Assembly: GCF_008705135.1 (NCBI RefSeq)
Contig: NZ_CP023694.1
Span: forward strand, 8,655,001 to 8,719,000
Length of the DNA stretch: 64,000 bases
Reading direction: 5' to 3'
Origin: Streptomyces coeruleorubidus
GTDB taxonomy: Bacteria; Actinomycetota; Actinomycetes; Streptomycetales; Streptomycetaceae
Each line of letters opens with the position of its first letter. Position 1 is the first letter of the stretch. Under the pieces are notes generated by a model. It saw nothing but the letters and a program-made list of their open reading frames with translations, did not search any database and was not told the DNA's origin. The position numbers and the translations under genes were made by a program. This document shows, piece after piece, positions 49,493-58,150 of the stretch.

Positions 49493-50932
49493 TCAGGAAA
49501 AGCGGCTACGGAGCTCGGCTTCGAGGGTTTCGAGGGTGCGGCCCTTGGTCTCGGGGACGTAGCGCTTGACGAAGGCGAGGGACAGCACGCCCGCCACCAC
49601 GAAGAGGAAGAAGGTGTTGGAGATCCCGATCCCGGAGACCAGGGACGGGAAGACCAGCCCGATCACGAAGTTGGTCAGCCACAGCACCACGGCCGCGATC
49701 CCCATGCCGAAACCGCGCATCCGCATCGGGAAGATCTCCGACAGCATCAGCCAGGTCACCGGCGAGATCGCACCCTGCTGGAAGGCGAGGAACGTGACCG
49801 TCATGGCGAGCACCGCGAACGCCCGTGCGTCACCCGAGGGCAGCACCAGGGAGAAGACACCGATCAGCAACAGGGCGACGGTCGTACCGGCCTGACCGGT
49901 CATCAGCATCGGGCGGCGCGGTACCCGGCCCAGCAGCCAGATGCCGACGAAGGTGGCCAGCACCGAGATCACGCCGTTGGCGATGTTCGCCGTCAGCGCG
50001 CTGTCGGCGGCGAAACCGGCATCGGTGAGGATCTGCGTGCCGTAGTACATGATCGTGTTGACGCCGGTGATCTGCTGGACGATCGCGATGCCGAACCCGA
50101 CGAACATCAGCTTGCGCACCCACGGCGTGCTCTTCATGTCCTGCCAGCCGCCGAGCTTGGCCTGCTCGTCCTTGACGGCGAGCGCGGACACCTCCTTCAG
50201 CTCGGCCTCGGCCCGGGCCTGCGACCGCACCTGCCTGAGCACTTCGAGGGCCTCCCCGAAGCGGCTCTGGGAGGCCAGCCAGCGCGGACTCTCCGGCATC
50301 ACCAGCATGCCGAACCAGAGCACCACCGCCGGCAGCGTGGCGATGACCAGCATCCAGCGCCACACGCCCCCGGACTCGCCGCCGACCCGGGCGATGATCG
50401 CGTTCGACGTGAAGGCCAGCAGCTGACCGCTGACGATCATCAGCTCGTTGCGGGTGACGAGAGCGCCGCGCCGCTCCGCGGGGGACACCTCCGCGAGGTA
50501 CACCGGCACGGTCACCGACGCGCCGCCGACCGCGAGACCGAGCACGAACCGCGCCACGATCATCACCTCGGTCGTGGGGGCCAGCGTGCAGCCGAGCGCG
50601 CCGACGAAGAACAGCACGGCCAGCAGCAGGATGTTGCGCCGCCTGCCACGCGCGTCCGACAACCGGCCGCCGGTCACCGCGCCCAGCGCGGCACCCAGCA
50701 GCAGCGAGCTGGTGACCATGCCCTCGGTGACCGGGGTCAGGCCGAGGTCCTCGGTCATGTAGGGCAGGGCGCCGTTGATGACTCCGGTGTCGTAGCCGAA
50801 GAGCAGACCACCGAACGTGGCGATGATCGTGATCAGCCGCAGCCGCCGCCTGACCGCCGGAGGGGCGTCGTCCGCGACGGCGGTGGCGGGGGGTGGGACG
50901 GGGGCCGGTGTCGTGTCGTCCGTGACGTCCAT
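49493..50932 (-). CDS. Sugar porter family MFS transporter (inositol/sugar:H+ symporter)
   Basis: A 479-residue protein with 12 transmembrane helices and classic sugar-porter motifs: GGLLFGYDTGVINGAL in helix 1, RxGRR-like SDARGRRR in loop 2-3, PESPRWL after helix 6, QQITGVNTIMYYG in helix 7 and PETKGRTLE at the C-terminus. Known relatives include IolT inositol symporters. It is between the two catabolic enzymes of the inositol-type operon and most likely imports the inositol. ATG 50932. Transported sugar is inferred from context. Confidence 0.93.
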   Translation of the reverse strand: MDVTDDTTPAPVPPPATAVADDAPPAVRRRLRLITIIATFGGLLFGYDTGVINGALPYMTEDLGLTPVTEGMVTSSLLLGAALGAVTGGRLSDARGRRRNILLLAVLFFVGALGCTLAPTTEVMIVARFVLGLAVGGASVTVPVYLAEVSPAERRGALVTRNELMIVSGQLLAFTSNAIIARVGGESGGVWRWMLVIATLPAVVLWFGMLVMPESPRWLASQSRFGEALEVLRQVRSQARAEAELKEVSALAVKDEQAKLGGWQDMKSTPWVRKLMFVGFGIAIVQQITGVNTIMYYGTQILTDAGFAADSALTANIANGVISVLATFVGIWLLGRVPRRPMLMTGQAGTTVALLLIGVFSLVLPSGDARAFAVLAMTVTFLAFQQGAISPVTWLMLSEIFPMRMRGFGMGIAAVVLWLTNFVIGLVFPSLVSGIGISNTFFLFVVAGVLSLAFVKRYVPETKGRTLETLEAELRSRFS

Positions 50933-50941
50933 GGCCGCTCC

Positions 50942-51892
50942 TTACTCGTCGATGTTCGGGCGCCGGGTACCCGACAGTCCGCAGCCGGCCAGGTGTTCAC
51001 GGGTGCCGACCGCGATCGGCAGCGGCACCTCGGGAGCACACGGGTACAGGTCCTGCTCGACGACCACGAACAACTCCGCGTCCAGCCGGGCGAGTTCGGC
51101 AACCACACCGGCCGGCTTCGGCACCCCGGCCGGCGGTGACACGCACACCCCGCGCTTCACGGCCTCGCCGAAGGACAGGTCCTCGGCCGCGACCTGCGCC
51201 AGGATCTCCGGGTCCATCTGCTTGATGTGCACGTAGCCGACCCGCTCACCGAAGCGGCGGATCAGATCGAGGTTGTCCCCACCGCCGTACGCGACATGCC
51301 CCGTGTCCAGGCAGAGGTTCGTGTACCGGCTGTCGGACTCGTTCAGCAGCCGCTCGATCTCCGGCTGGGTCTGGATGTGACTGTCGGCGTGCGGATGGAC
51401 GACCAGCCGTACGTCGTACTCCTCCAGCAGCAGCCTGCCCAGCCGGTCGGCGGCCCGGCCGAACCCGGCCCACTGCCCGGCGGTCAGCTCGGGCGACTCG
51501 GTGAACGCACCCGTCTTCTCGTCCCGGTACATCGGAGGGATGAAGACGAGATGGTGCGCCCCCGCGGCGGCGGTCAGCGCGGCGACCTGCCGGACGTGGG
51601 CGAGCATCTCGTCCCACGCCTCGGGCCGGTGCAGCGCGCCGAACGCGGTACCGCCGGAGACCTTGAGCCCACGGGCGTCCAGTTCGGCCTTCAGCCGCTG
51701 CGGGTCGGTGGGGAGGTAGCCGTACGGGCCGAGCTCCAGCCACTCGTATCCGGCCTGGACGAGCTCGTCGAGGAAACGGGTGTACGACACCTGGTGCTCG
51801 TCCTGGGGGAACCAGACGCCCCAGGAGTCGGGGGCGGAGCCGAGGCACAGGTTGCCGACGGTCGTACGCAGCGGGGCTGGCGCCGTTGCCAT
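50942..51892 (-). CDS. Inosose dehydratase-like TIM-barrel protein (IolE family)
   Basis: A 316-residue xylose isomerase-like barrel. Starts with LCLGSAPDSWGVWFP, the IolE/inosose-dehydratase signature; VVHPHADSHIQTQ and LCLDTGHVAYGGGDN hold metal-ligand His and Asp residues, and YVHIKQMDPE is the matching loop. In the myo-inositol pathway such an enzyme dehydrates scyllo-inosose. ATG 51892; first gene of the operon, transcribed from the promoter with the LacI operator at 51946-51961. Confidence 0.87.
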   Translation of the reverse strand: MATAPAPLRTTVGNLCLGSAPDSWGVWFPQDEHQVSYTRFLDELVQAGYEWLELGPYGYLPTDPQRLKAELDARGLKVSGGTAFGALHRPEAWDEMLAHVRQVAALTAAAGAHHLVFIPPMYRDEKTGAFTESPELTAGQWAGFGRAADRLGRLLLEEYDVRLVVHPHADSHIQTQPEIERLLNESDSRYTNLCLDTGHVAYGGGDNLDLIRRFGERVGYVHIKQMDPEILAQVAAEDLSFGEAVKRGVCVSPPAGVPKPAGVVAELARLDAELFVVVEQDLYPCAPEVPLPIAVGTREHLAGCGLSGTRRPNIDE

Positions 51893-51945
51893 GGTGAGGG
51901 TCCTTCGGGGAGAGGAAGGGGGCGGGCGTGAAACTGATGCGCTCT

Positions 51946-51961
51946 ACTAGCGCGCTCTAGT
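51946..51961. promoter_or_regulatory. LacI operator of the inositol operon (ACTAGCGCGCTCTAGT)
   Basis: Imperfect 16-bp palindrome (14 of 16 symmetric). The identical 16-mer recurs at 54219-54234. It lies directly downstream of the -10 box of the operon promoter, so a bound repressor would block RNA polymerase. Confidence 0.85.
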
Positions 51962-51967
51962 TCGAGT

Positions 51968-51997
51968 ACGATGACCCCTGTCCAAATGTCATGTCAA
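51968..51997 (-). promoter_or_regulatory. Promoter of the inositol operon
   Basis: On the minus strand TTGACA (51992-51997) and CATCGT (51968-51973) are 18 bp apart, followed by the operator after 6 bp. The arrangement repeats that of the binding-protein promoter at 54.2 kb. Confidence 0.65.
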
Positions 51998-52075
51998 TAG
52001 GTTGTTGCCGGGAGATTGCGGGGTCCTCGTACGGATCCCGTGCGGGACGCCCCGTAAGGTGGTCGGAGTCGGAGG

Positions 52076-53131
52076 GTGGGTTCACACGTGGATGCATCGG
52101 GCAGGCAGCGGCCCACGATGGCGGACGTCGCCGAGAAGGCGGGCGTGTCCCGCGCGCTCGTCTCGATCATCTTCCGCAACCAGGCGGGGGCCAGCCGGGA
52201 GACGCGGGAACGGGTCCTGCGCGTGGCCGACGAGATCGGTTACCGGCCCGACAGCGCGGCCCGGCTGCTGGCCCGTGGCCGCAGTCGCACGCTCGGCGTG
52301 ATGTTCACCGTGCAGCAGACCTTCCACACGGACCTCATCACCGGCATCTACCCCGAAGCCGAACGGCTCGGCTACGACGTCCTGCTCTCCGGCGCCACCC
52401 ACGGCCGCAGCGAGGCCAAGGCGGTCGAGGCGCTGCTCAGCCACCGCTGCGAGGCCGTGATCCTGCTCGGCCCGGACGCCGAACCCGACTATCTCGCCGA
52501 GCTCGGGCAGCGCACGGTCGCCGTCTCGATCAGCCGCCGGGTGCCCCAGGCCCATGTCGACTTCGTGCACTCCGCCGAGGGCAAGGGCGTCCGGCAGGCC
52601 ATGGACCACCTGGTGGAGCTGGGGCACCGCCGGATCGTGCACATCGACGGCGGACGCGGCCCCGGTTCGGCGGAGCGGCGGCGTGCCTACCGCGCCGCGA
52701 TGCGCCGCCACGGGCTTCAGGCGCAGGCACGGGTGATCCCCGGTGAGCACACCGAGGAGTCCGGCGTCGAGACCGGCCGGCTGCTGCTGGCCGAACGCGA
52801 CAGCGGACGGCCGCTGCCGACGGCGGTCCTCGCCGGCAACGACCGCTGCGCGATGGGGCTGCTGATGTCCCTGACCCGGGCGGGCGTCGAGGTCCCGCGC
52901 GACCTGTCCGTCGTCGGCTACGACGACAGCCACCTCTCCCACTTGATGCCGCTCGGCCTGACCACCGTCCGCCAGGACGCGTTCCTCATGGCCGAGCACG
53001 CGGTCCGCTTCGCCGTCGAACGGCTGGAGAACGGGGAACTGCCGCCGAGGGAGGCGGTGCTGGACCCCAAACTCGTGGTGCGGGGAACGAGCGGGCCCGT
53101 TCCGGCGGAGGGCCGGCGAGTCCCTTCCTGA
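52076..53131 (+). CDS. LacI family repressor of the inositol regulon
   Basis: A 351-residue LacI/GalR regulator. The DNA-binding domain begins PTMADVAEKAGVSRALVSIIFRNQAGASRETRERV (residues about 14-48), with the unusual SIIFRNQ in place of the common hinge-side residues. The C-terminal periplasmic-binding-like domain contains GVMFTVQQTFHTDLITG and VVGYDDSHLSHLMPLGLTTVRQ. GTG 52076 is chosen: GGAG lies 7 nt upstream. It is divergent from the inositol operon and very likely binds the two identical 16-mers at 51946 and 54219, derepressing both on cyclitol binding. Effector not readable from sequence. Confidence 0.9.
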   Translation: MGSHVDASGRQRPTMADVAEKAGVSRALVSIIFRNQAGASRETRERVLRVADEIGYRPDSAARLLARGRSRTLGVMFTVQQTFHTDLITGIYPEAERLGYDVLLSGATHGRSEAKAVEALLSHRCEAVILLGPDAEPDYLAELGQRTVAVSISRRVPQAHVDFVHSAEGKGVRQAMDHLVELGHRRIVHIDGGRGPGSAERRRAYRAAMRRHGLQAQARVIPGEHTEESGVETGRLLLAERDSGRPLPTAVLAGNDRCAMGLLMSLTRAGVEVPRDLSVVGYDDSHLSHLMPLGLTTVRQDAFLMAEHAVRFAVERLENGELPPREAVLDPKLVVRGTSGPVPAEGRRVPS

Positions 53132-53144
53132 GCGAGTCCCTGTC

Positions 53145-54149
53145 TCAGCGCGTCCCCTTCTTCGCGAACTCGGCGACGCTGTCGACGTTGTCCTTCGTGA
53201 CGAAGGCCGGCCCGGTGAGCACCGGCGCGGTGCCGCCGCCGCTGAAGTTGCCGTTCGTCCGGTAGAGCCACAGCGCGTCGACGGCGAGGTAGCCCTGGAG
53301 GTAGGGCTGCTGGTCGACGGCGAACTGGATGTCCCCGCTCTGGATGGCGCCGACGAGATCCTTGTTGAGGTCGAAGGTGGCGACCTCGGCCTTGCTGCCC
53401 GCGTCCTTGACCGACTGCACGGCGGTCATGGCGATCGGGGCGCCCAGCGTGACCACCTGGTCGATGGTGGACTCCTTCTGGAGCTTGGCGGTCAGCGTCG
53501 ACTTCACGGAGGGCATGTCGGTGCCGTTGACGTACAGGTTCTCCGTCGTGCCCTTGAAGCCCTTCTTCAGGCCGGCGCAGCGCGCCTCCAGCGCGACCTG
53601 GCCCTGCTCCTGGATCACGCAGACGGCGTGCTTGGCGCCCTGCTGGTTGAGGCGCTCGCCGAAGGCCTGGCCGGCGATGTTCTCGTCCTGGCCGAAGTAC
53701 TCGAGCATGCCGAGTTCCTGCCAGTTGTCCAGGCCGGAGTTGAAGCCGACGACGGGGATGCCGGCCGCCTTGGCCTTGGCCACGACCGCCTTCATGGCGT
53801 CGGGCTTGGCGGCGGTGAGCGCGATGCCGTCGACCTTCTGGTCGATGGCGTTCTGCACGAGGTTGGCCTGGTTCCCGGCGACGGGGTCGCTGGAGTAGAC
53901 GAGCTTGATGTTGTCCTTCGCGGCGGCGGCCTGGGCGCCCTTGCGGATCAGGTCCCAGAAGGTGTCGCCGGGCGCCGCGTGGGTGACCAGGGCGACGGTC
54001 ATCCGAGGCGTGGTGGCCTTGCCCGCGGCGGCGTCGGTGCCGCCGGTCTCGGACTGCTTCCCGCCGGAGCCGCTGGAACAGCCGGCGGCGAGCAGCGCGC
54101 CCGCGAGGACGGCGGTGGTCAGGGCGGCGGATCTGTGGTGTCTGCGCAT
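53145..54149 (-). CDS. Solo sugar-binding lipoprotein (periplasmic-binding-protein type)
   Basis: A 334-residue lipoprotein: signal segment ending LLAAGCSSGS (lipidated Cys at about 24), then a sugar-binding type 1 fold (ALVTHAAPGDTFWDLIRKGAQ, NLVQNAIDQKVDGIALTAAKPDAM) as in ribose/inositol/galactose binding proteins. It lies convergent with the LacI gene (13 bp apart) and has no permease or ATPase beside it, so its transporter is encoded elsewhere, or it delivers to another system. Shares the 16-mer operator with the inositol operon. ATG 54149. Confidence 0.88.
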   Translation of the reverse strand: MRRHHRSAALTTAVLAGALLAAGCSSGSGGKQSETGGTDAAAGKATTPRMTVALVTHAAPGDTFWDLIRKGAQAAAAKDNIKLVYSSDPVAGNQANLVQNAIDQKVDGIALTAAKPDAMKAVVAKAKAAGIPVVGFNSGLDNWQELGMLEYFGQDENIAGQAFGERLNQQGAKHAVCVIQEQGQVALEARCAGLKKGFKGTTENLYVNGTDMPSVKSTLTAKLQKESTIDQVVTLGAPIAMTAVQSVKDAGSKAEVATFDLNKDLVGAIQSGDIQFAVDQQPYLQGYLAVDALWLYRTNGNFSGGGTAPVLTGPAFVTKDNVDSVAEFAKKGTR

Positions 54150-54218
54150 GTCGGGTGCACCTCGGTGTGCTGGGAAAGGGGGGCCGTGCCCGGTCCGGGG
54201 AGGTAACTGGAGCGCCGC

Positions 54219-54234
54219 ACTAGCGCGCTCTAGT
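54219..54234. promoter_or_regulatory. Second copy of the LacI operator (ACTAGCGCGCTCTAGT)
   Basis: Same 16-mer as at 51946. It lies 7 bp downstream of the -10 box of the binding-protein promoter, the same arrangement as in the operon. Confidence 0.85.
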
Positions 54235-54241
54235 GGCAGGT

Positions 54242-54270
54242 ACTATGCGGGCGCCCTGGGGTGATGTCAA
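54242..54270 (-). promoter_or_regulatory. Promoter of the binding-protein gene
   Basis: TTGACA (54265-54270) and CATAGT (54242-54247) separated by 17 bp on the minus strand. A very good sigma-70-type promoter for this GC content. Confidence 0.75.
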
Positions 54271-54280
54271 CAGCTTTGTC

Positions 54281-54314
54281 AGGACGTTCCAACAAACAGG
54301 ACGTTCCGACAAAC
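54281..54314. repeat. 17-bp tandem direct repeat upstream of the binding-protein promoter
   Basis: AGGACGTTCC(A/G)ACAAAC occurs twice in a row, with one base difference, 11 bp upstream of the -35 box. Same-direction tandem copies are typical of activator binding sites. No second copy precedes the inositol operon. Confidence 0.75.
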
Positions 54315-54362
54315 GGGGCCGCCCGCACACACCGGCAGTGCACGGCGTGTGCGGGCGGCCCC
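54315..54362 (-). terminator. Terminator after the VOC gene
   Basis: GGGGCCGCCCGCACAC and GTGTGCGGGCGGCCCC form a perfect 16-bp stem with a 16-nt loop, 41 bp past the stop of the VOC gene. Confidence 0.9.
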
Positions 54363-54402
54363 GCGGGCGGACGGTCCCCGACCGTCCAGCGTTCTGTGCA
54401 GC

Positions 54403-54816
54403 TCAGCTCTCCGGTCTGCTGATGTTGACCATCCATGGGACGCCGAAGCGGTCCGTGCACATGCCGAACACGTCGCCCCACATCTGCTTCTCCAGCGGTA
54501 CCGACACCGAGCCGCCCTCGGACAGCTTCTCCCAGTAGCCGGTCAGCTCGGCGTCGTCGTCGCCGCTCAGGCTCACGGCGAAGGGCTGGCCCGGCGCGGA
54601 CTCCATGCCCGGCGGGTTGTCGGCGCCCATCAGGGTGAAGCCGCTTGGGGTCTCCAGCATGCCGTGCATGATCTTGTCGGCGTTGGGGGCCTCCGCCTGG
54701 CCGAAGTCGCCGTAGGTGTTCAGGGCCAGGGTGCCTCCGAAGACCTCCTTGTAGAACTCCATCGCCTGCCGGGCGTCGCCGTCGAAGGACAGGTACGGGT
54801 TGAGACGCGAGACCAT
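54403..54816 (-). CDS. VOC superfamily (PhnB/glyoxalase-like) protein
   Basis: A 137-residue PhnB-like VOC protein: LNPYLSFDGDARQAMEFYKEVFGGTLAL is the family start, MHGMLETPSGFTLMGAD, FAVSLSGDDDAELTGYW and MWGDVFGMCTDRFGVPWMVNIS the later strands. Such proteins bind a metal or small ligand and are often stress-related; no activity is known. ATG 54816 has GGAGG 6 nt upstream; the longer frame is discarded. Confidence 0.88.
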   Translation of the reverse strand: MVSRLNPYLSFDGDARQAMEFYKEVFGGTLALNTYGDFGQAEAPNADKIMHGMLETPSGFTLMGADNPPGMESAPGQPFAVSLSGDDDAELTGYWEKLSEGGSVSVPLEKQMWGDVFGMCTDRFGVPWMVNISRPES

Positions 54817-54989
54817 GAGAACCTCCGTGAAGGGGCCGAGGGCCATGTGCGCGCAGCGTAACGCCGGGCACTGACGACGGCTCGTCGAGCGGTGCCGTGC
54901 CGGGGGTGGCGCGTCCCTTCCGGTGACCGGCCTCGTCGTCAACCGCCCTGTTGGCGTGGCGCCTTGAGCAGAGGGGGAGGACCGCGCTC

Positions 54990-55844
54990 ATGACAACGAC
55001 CACCTTCCGCATCGGCGGGGATCTGGACGTACGCCGGCTCGGTTTCGGAGCCATGCACCTGCCGACCGAGGCCGGACCCGCCCGGGAGAACGCCCTCAAG
55101 GTCGCCCGGCGGGCCGTGGACCTGGGCGTCACACTGATCGACACGGCCCACCTCTACGGCGGGGGAGCCAACGAGGAGCTCCTCGCCGAGGCCCTGCACC
55201 CCTATCCGGCCGAGCTGCTGATCACCACCAAGGTCGGTGTCGCACGCATCGAGGGCGAGTGGCGGCTCGACGGGCGGCCCGGCACCCTGCGCCACCAGGT
55301 CGAGCAGGCCCTGCGCCGGCTGCGCGTCGAGCGGATCGAGCTGCTCCAGCTGCACCGCATCGACCCCGGGACACCGCTCGCCGACCAGCTCGGCACGCTG
55401 CGGGACCTCCAGGCCGAGGGCCTGGTCGGCCGGATCGGGCTGTCGGAGGTCACCGTCGCCGAGCTGGCGCAGGCCCGGGAGATCGTCGACATCGTGAGCG
55501 TGCAGAACCGCTACAACCTGCTCGACCGTGAATACGAGCCGGTGCTCGACGCCTGTGCGGCGGCCGGAATCGCCTTCCTGCCATGGCGGCCCGTCGCCTG
55601 GGGGAAGACGGGGGCCGAGGCGGAGATCGCGGCGGTGGCGGCCGACCTCGGTGCCACGCCCACGCAGGTCGCGCTCGCCTGGCTCCTCCACCGCTCGCCG
55701 GTCGTCCTGCCGATTCCCGGTACGGCACGCATCGAGCACCTGGAGGAGAACCTCGCCGCGGCGGAGCTGGAGCTGACGCCCGCCCATCGCGACCGCCTCG
55801 ACCGGCTGGCCGGGGGAGCGGGGGTCGCAGCCGGGGAGGACTGA
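54990..55844 (+). CDS. Aldo/keto reductase
   Basis: A 284-residue AKR barrel. RRLGFGAMHLPT is the opening strand, LIDTAHLYGGGANEELL gives the catalytic Asp and Tyr, LLITTKVGV the Lys and LLQLHRIDPGTP the His, so the tetrad is complete; the C-terminal IPGTARIEHLEENL binds NADPH phosphate. Shorter than the 320-residue mean and close to the oxidoreductase group seen in actinomycetes. ATG 54990 follows GGGGGAGGA. Substrate unknown. Divergent from the VOC gene. Confidence 0.92.
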   Translation: MTTTTFRIGGDLDVRRLGFGAMHLPTEAGPARENALKVARRAVDLGVTLIDTAHLYGGGANEELLAEALHPYPAELLITTKVGVARIEGEWRLDGRPGTLRHQVEQALRRLRVERIELLQLHRIDPGTPLADQLGTLRDLQAEGLVGRIGLSEVTVAELAQAREIVDIVSVQNRYNLLDREYEPVLDACAAAGIAFLPWRPVAWGKTGAEAEIAAVAADLGATPTQVALAWLLHRSPVVLPIPGTARIEHLEENLAAAELELTPAHRDRLDRLAGGAGVAAGED

Positions 55845-55893
55845 GACAGGGCCTCACGCGTACGGGGCCCAGGCAACGGGGCTCCACGAAGGC

Positions 55894-56124
55894 TCAGGCC
55901 TCGTCGGACGACCCGTTGTTCCAGTCGTACGGGCCGCCGCCGCGCCACTCGATCAGCTCGGTGTCGTCGACGGCCGTGTCGGCGGTGGGCAGACCCTCAC
56001 GGTGCAGCAGGTCCAGCACGTCGAAGAGGCTGTAGGCGACGCCCATGCGCTCGCCGCGGATGGTCACCAGCCGTCCGCCGTCCGACGCGGGCGGCTGCAC
56101 GACCACAGGGGGTTGACCGTCCAT
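55894..56124 (-). CDS. Small conserved hypothetical protein
   Basis: A 76-residue protein. A Pro/Gly-rich N-terminus precedes a compact RGERMGVAYSLFDVLDLLHREGLPTAD region and an acidic end (PYDWNNGSSDEA). ATG 56124 is used; the frame's long upstream extension crosses the 24-bp repeats and the divergent gene's promoter and is low complexity. No family or ribosome site of note. It is convergent with the aldo/keto reductase. Confidence 0.55.
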   Translation of the reverse strand: MDGQPPVVVQPPASDGGRLVTIRGERMGVAYSLFDVLDLLHREGLPTADTAVDDTELIEWRGGGPYDWNNGSSDEA

Positions 56125-56197
56125 AGCCCCACCATGCTCCCGAAACCGCCGGTTCGCAGCTCGGCCGGGCCGATAAGGGGGTTCTGAAGCGTGAGAG

Positions 56198-56245
56198 CCG
56201 GTCGGGTCCGCTGGTCCTGACCCGGTCGGGTCCGCTGGTCCTGAC
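56198..56245. repeat. 24-bp exact tandem duplication
   Basis: CCGGTCGGGTCCGCTGGTCC plus TGAC occurs twice head to tail (56198-56221, 56222-56245). It lies between the divergent small gene and the lipase gene. Confidence 0.9.
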
Positions 56246-56376
56246 CCCGTCAGGCCCACCGATCGCCGGTCCCGGCCACGGAGGCTCTGTGCGCCGGTGA
56301 CAAGGCACGATCCGGAAACTGAGTTCTCATCAGCACCCCCTGAGCGACCTCCTGCCGGAGCCCTAGCGTCCGTGGC

Positions 56377-58098
56377 ATGGACATGAACCGTAGGACAAGA
56401 GGGAAGTGGCGGGGGGCCGCGCTGGCGGTGCTGCTGACCGCCGGGACGCTCACCGCCGCGGCTCCGGGTGCCCGGGCCGACGGCGCGCGGACCGAGACGC
56501 CGGTCGCGTCGTCGTCGCCGGTGACCGGGGTGACGGAGTCGGTGGTGCGGGTGAGGGCGCCGCTGCCGGAGTCGGCCGGGCCGCGTCCGGCCGCCTGCGA
56601 CTGGCTGTCGTACCTGCGCTACCGCTCCGCCGACGGGCCCGCCGCCTCGGCCGACGCGGACCGGATCCTCGTCGCCCAGCCCGGCATCCTGGAGGGGGCC
56701 GGGGCGTTCGACAGCGTGGCCCGCAACACCGTGGCGCGAGCCGCCGAGCAGGGCGTGCACATCGAGTTCTGGGCGCTGGACCGGCGCTCAAACTGCCTGG
56801 AGGACCGCACCGGCATCGCCTCCGGCGACCAGCACACCGCCGTCGACTACTACTACCGGGGCAAGCAGGTCGACGGCCGGACCTTCGCCGGCTTCACCGG
56901 CAACGAGAAGCTGGGCTGGATGGCGAAGCTCGGCATCGAGCAGACCGTGCGCGACCAGTACGACCTGCTCACCGCCGAGTTGCCCGACCAGACGCAGCGC
57001 AAGCGGAAGGTGCTGTGCGGCGGGCACTCGCTGGGCGGTGTGATCACCGGGTACTTCGCCGCCGCCGACTTCGACGGCGACCGGGCCACCACGGCGGACG
57101 CCGGATACAACCAGTGCGCCGGCTACTTCGCCCTCGACACGACCGTCTCCACCTCGCTGGCCGACCTCAGCGGCAGCCTGCCGGACGACACCAACCTGCC
57201 CGACGTCGGCCTCGGTTACGGCGTGGTGCAGGCGGGGCTCGACAGCGGGGTGCTGCCGCGCTCGCTGTCCGCGCCGGTGCTGCTCAATCCCGAGACCATG
57301 ACGCTGCTCGGCATCGCGGGGATGGGTGCCCTCAAGGACCCGGACGCCGAAGCGAGCCTGCCGCGTTACCTGCCCTCCAACCTCAACATCGAGGCAACCC
57401 ACCGCGTCCTGTTCTCCAAGAACACCGCCGCCTTCCTCACCGGCAAGCCCGCGGTGAAGGACTTCCGGCTCACCAACGGGGCGGTGCTCGGTGCCTTGCT
57501 GGACGACAACTCCGTACCGCTCGCCTTCCTCCAGACCAGCATCGGCTTCTTCGACGGCGGTCCGATCGCCGACAAGAGCTTCCCCGTGGCCAACGGCGGG
57601 ACGCAGCAGCCCGGGCTGTACGGCACCGCGTACAAGGCCATCCCGGACCGGCCGCAGGGACCGCTCTACACCTGGCGCAACTACGACCGCGTCGGCGACC
57701 CCGACGACCCCGGCCACCGGTCGGCCGACGGCACGCCGTTCACCGGCCCCGGCGAAGAGGTCACCGACGTGCGGCAACTGGCCCGCAGCCTGGCCGAGCA
57801 GCCGCTGGACTTCACCGAACAGTACTTCCCGACCAAACTGGTGACGGACATCCAGCTGTCCACCTCGCCGCAGGTCAAGAAGCTCGTCGTGCATCCCGGC
57901 GGGCTCAAGGCCAACCCGGTGCTCACCCTCCTCGCGGGCGAGGGGCTGCTGGCCGGTCGGGTCCCGCCCGAGCTCCACCCCGTCATCGCCGACGGCTACC
58001 AGCACCTCGACGTACTGACCGCCGCACCCACCCAGAACAACGGCCGCCCCGAGCCCGTCTCCACGAGCCTCGCCGCTTTCGCACGCTCCCCGCGCTAG
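56377..58098 (+). CDS. Secreted alpha/beta hydrolase (lipase/esterase-like)
   Basis: A 573-residue secreted protein. Residues about 1-35 are a signal peptide (basic MDMNRRTRGKWRG, then a hydrophobic stretch and ADGAR). The alpha/beta-hydrolase core has CGGHSLGGVITG with nucleophile Ser218. No further family signature is clear; the size suggests a lid or extra domain. TAGCGT (56364-56369) stands 7 nt before ATG 56377, so the message is probably leaderless. A strong terminator follows it, shared with the convergent cutinase gene. Confidence 0.8.
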   Translation: MDMNRRTRGKWRGAALAVLLTAGTLTAAAPGARADGARTETPVASSSPVTGVTESVVRVRAPLPESAGPRPAACDWLSYLRYRSADGPAASADADRILVAQPGILEGAGAFDSVARNTVARAAEQGVHIEFWALDRRSNCLEDRTGIASGDQHTAVDYYYRGKQVDGRTFAGFTGNEKLGWMAKLGIEQTVRDQYDLLTAELPDQTQRKRKVLCGGHSLGGVITGYFAAADFDGDRATTADAGYNQCAGYFALDTTVSTSLADLSGSLPDDTNLPDVGLGYGVVQAGLDSGVLPRSLSAPVLLNPETMTLLGIAGMGALKDPDAEASLPRYLPSNLNIEATHRVLFSKNTAAFLTGKPAVKDFRLTNGAVLGALLDDNSVPLAFLQTSIGFFDGGPIADKSFPVANGGTQQPGLYGTAYKAIPDRPQGPLYTWRNYDRVGDPDDPGHRSADGTPFTGPGEEVTDVRQLARSLAEQPLDFTEQYFPTKLVTDIQLSTSPQVKKLVVHPGGLKANPVLTLLAGEGLLAGRVPPELHPVIADGYQHLDVLTAAPTQNNGRPEPVSTSLAAFARSPR

Positions 58099-58121
58099 CC
58101 CACTCGCCCGCACGCACGCCC

Positions 58122-58150
58122 GGGGCCCGGGAGGATTCCTCCCGGGCCCC
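58122..58150. terminator. Bidirectional terminator between lipase and cutinase genes
   Basis: GGGGCCCGGGAGG and CCTCCCGGGCCCC form a perfect 13-bp stem with a 3-nt loop 24 bp beyond the lipase stop. Confidence 0.88.

Noticed and set aside
55894..56760. 288-codon frame extending the small protein gene
   Set aside because: The upstream part overlaps the divergent hydrolase gene and translates the 24-bp duplication as repetitive Gly/Pro/Asp text.
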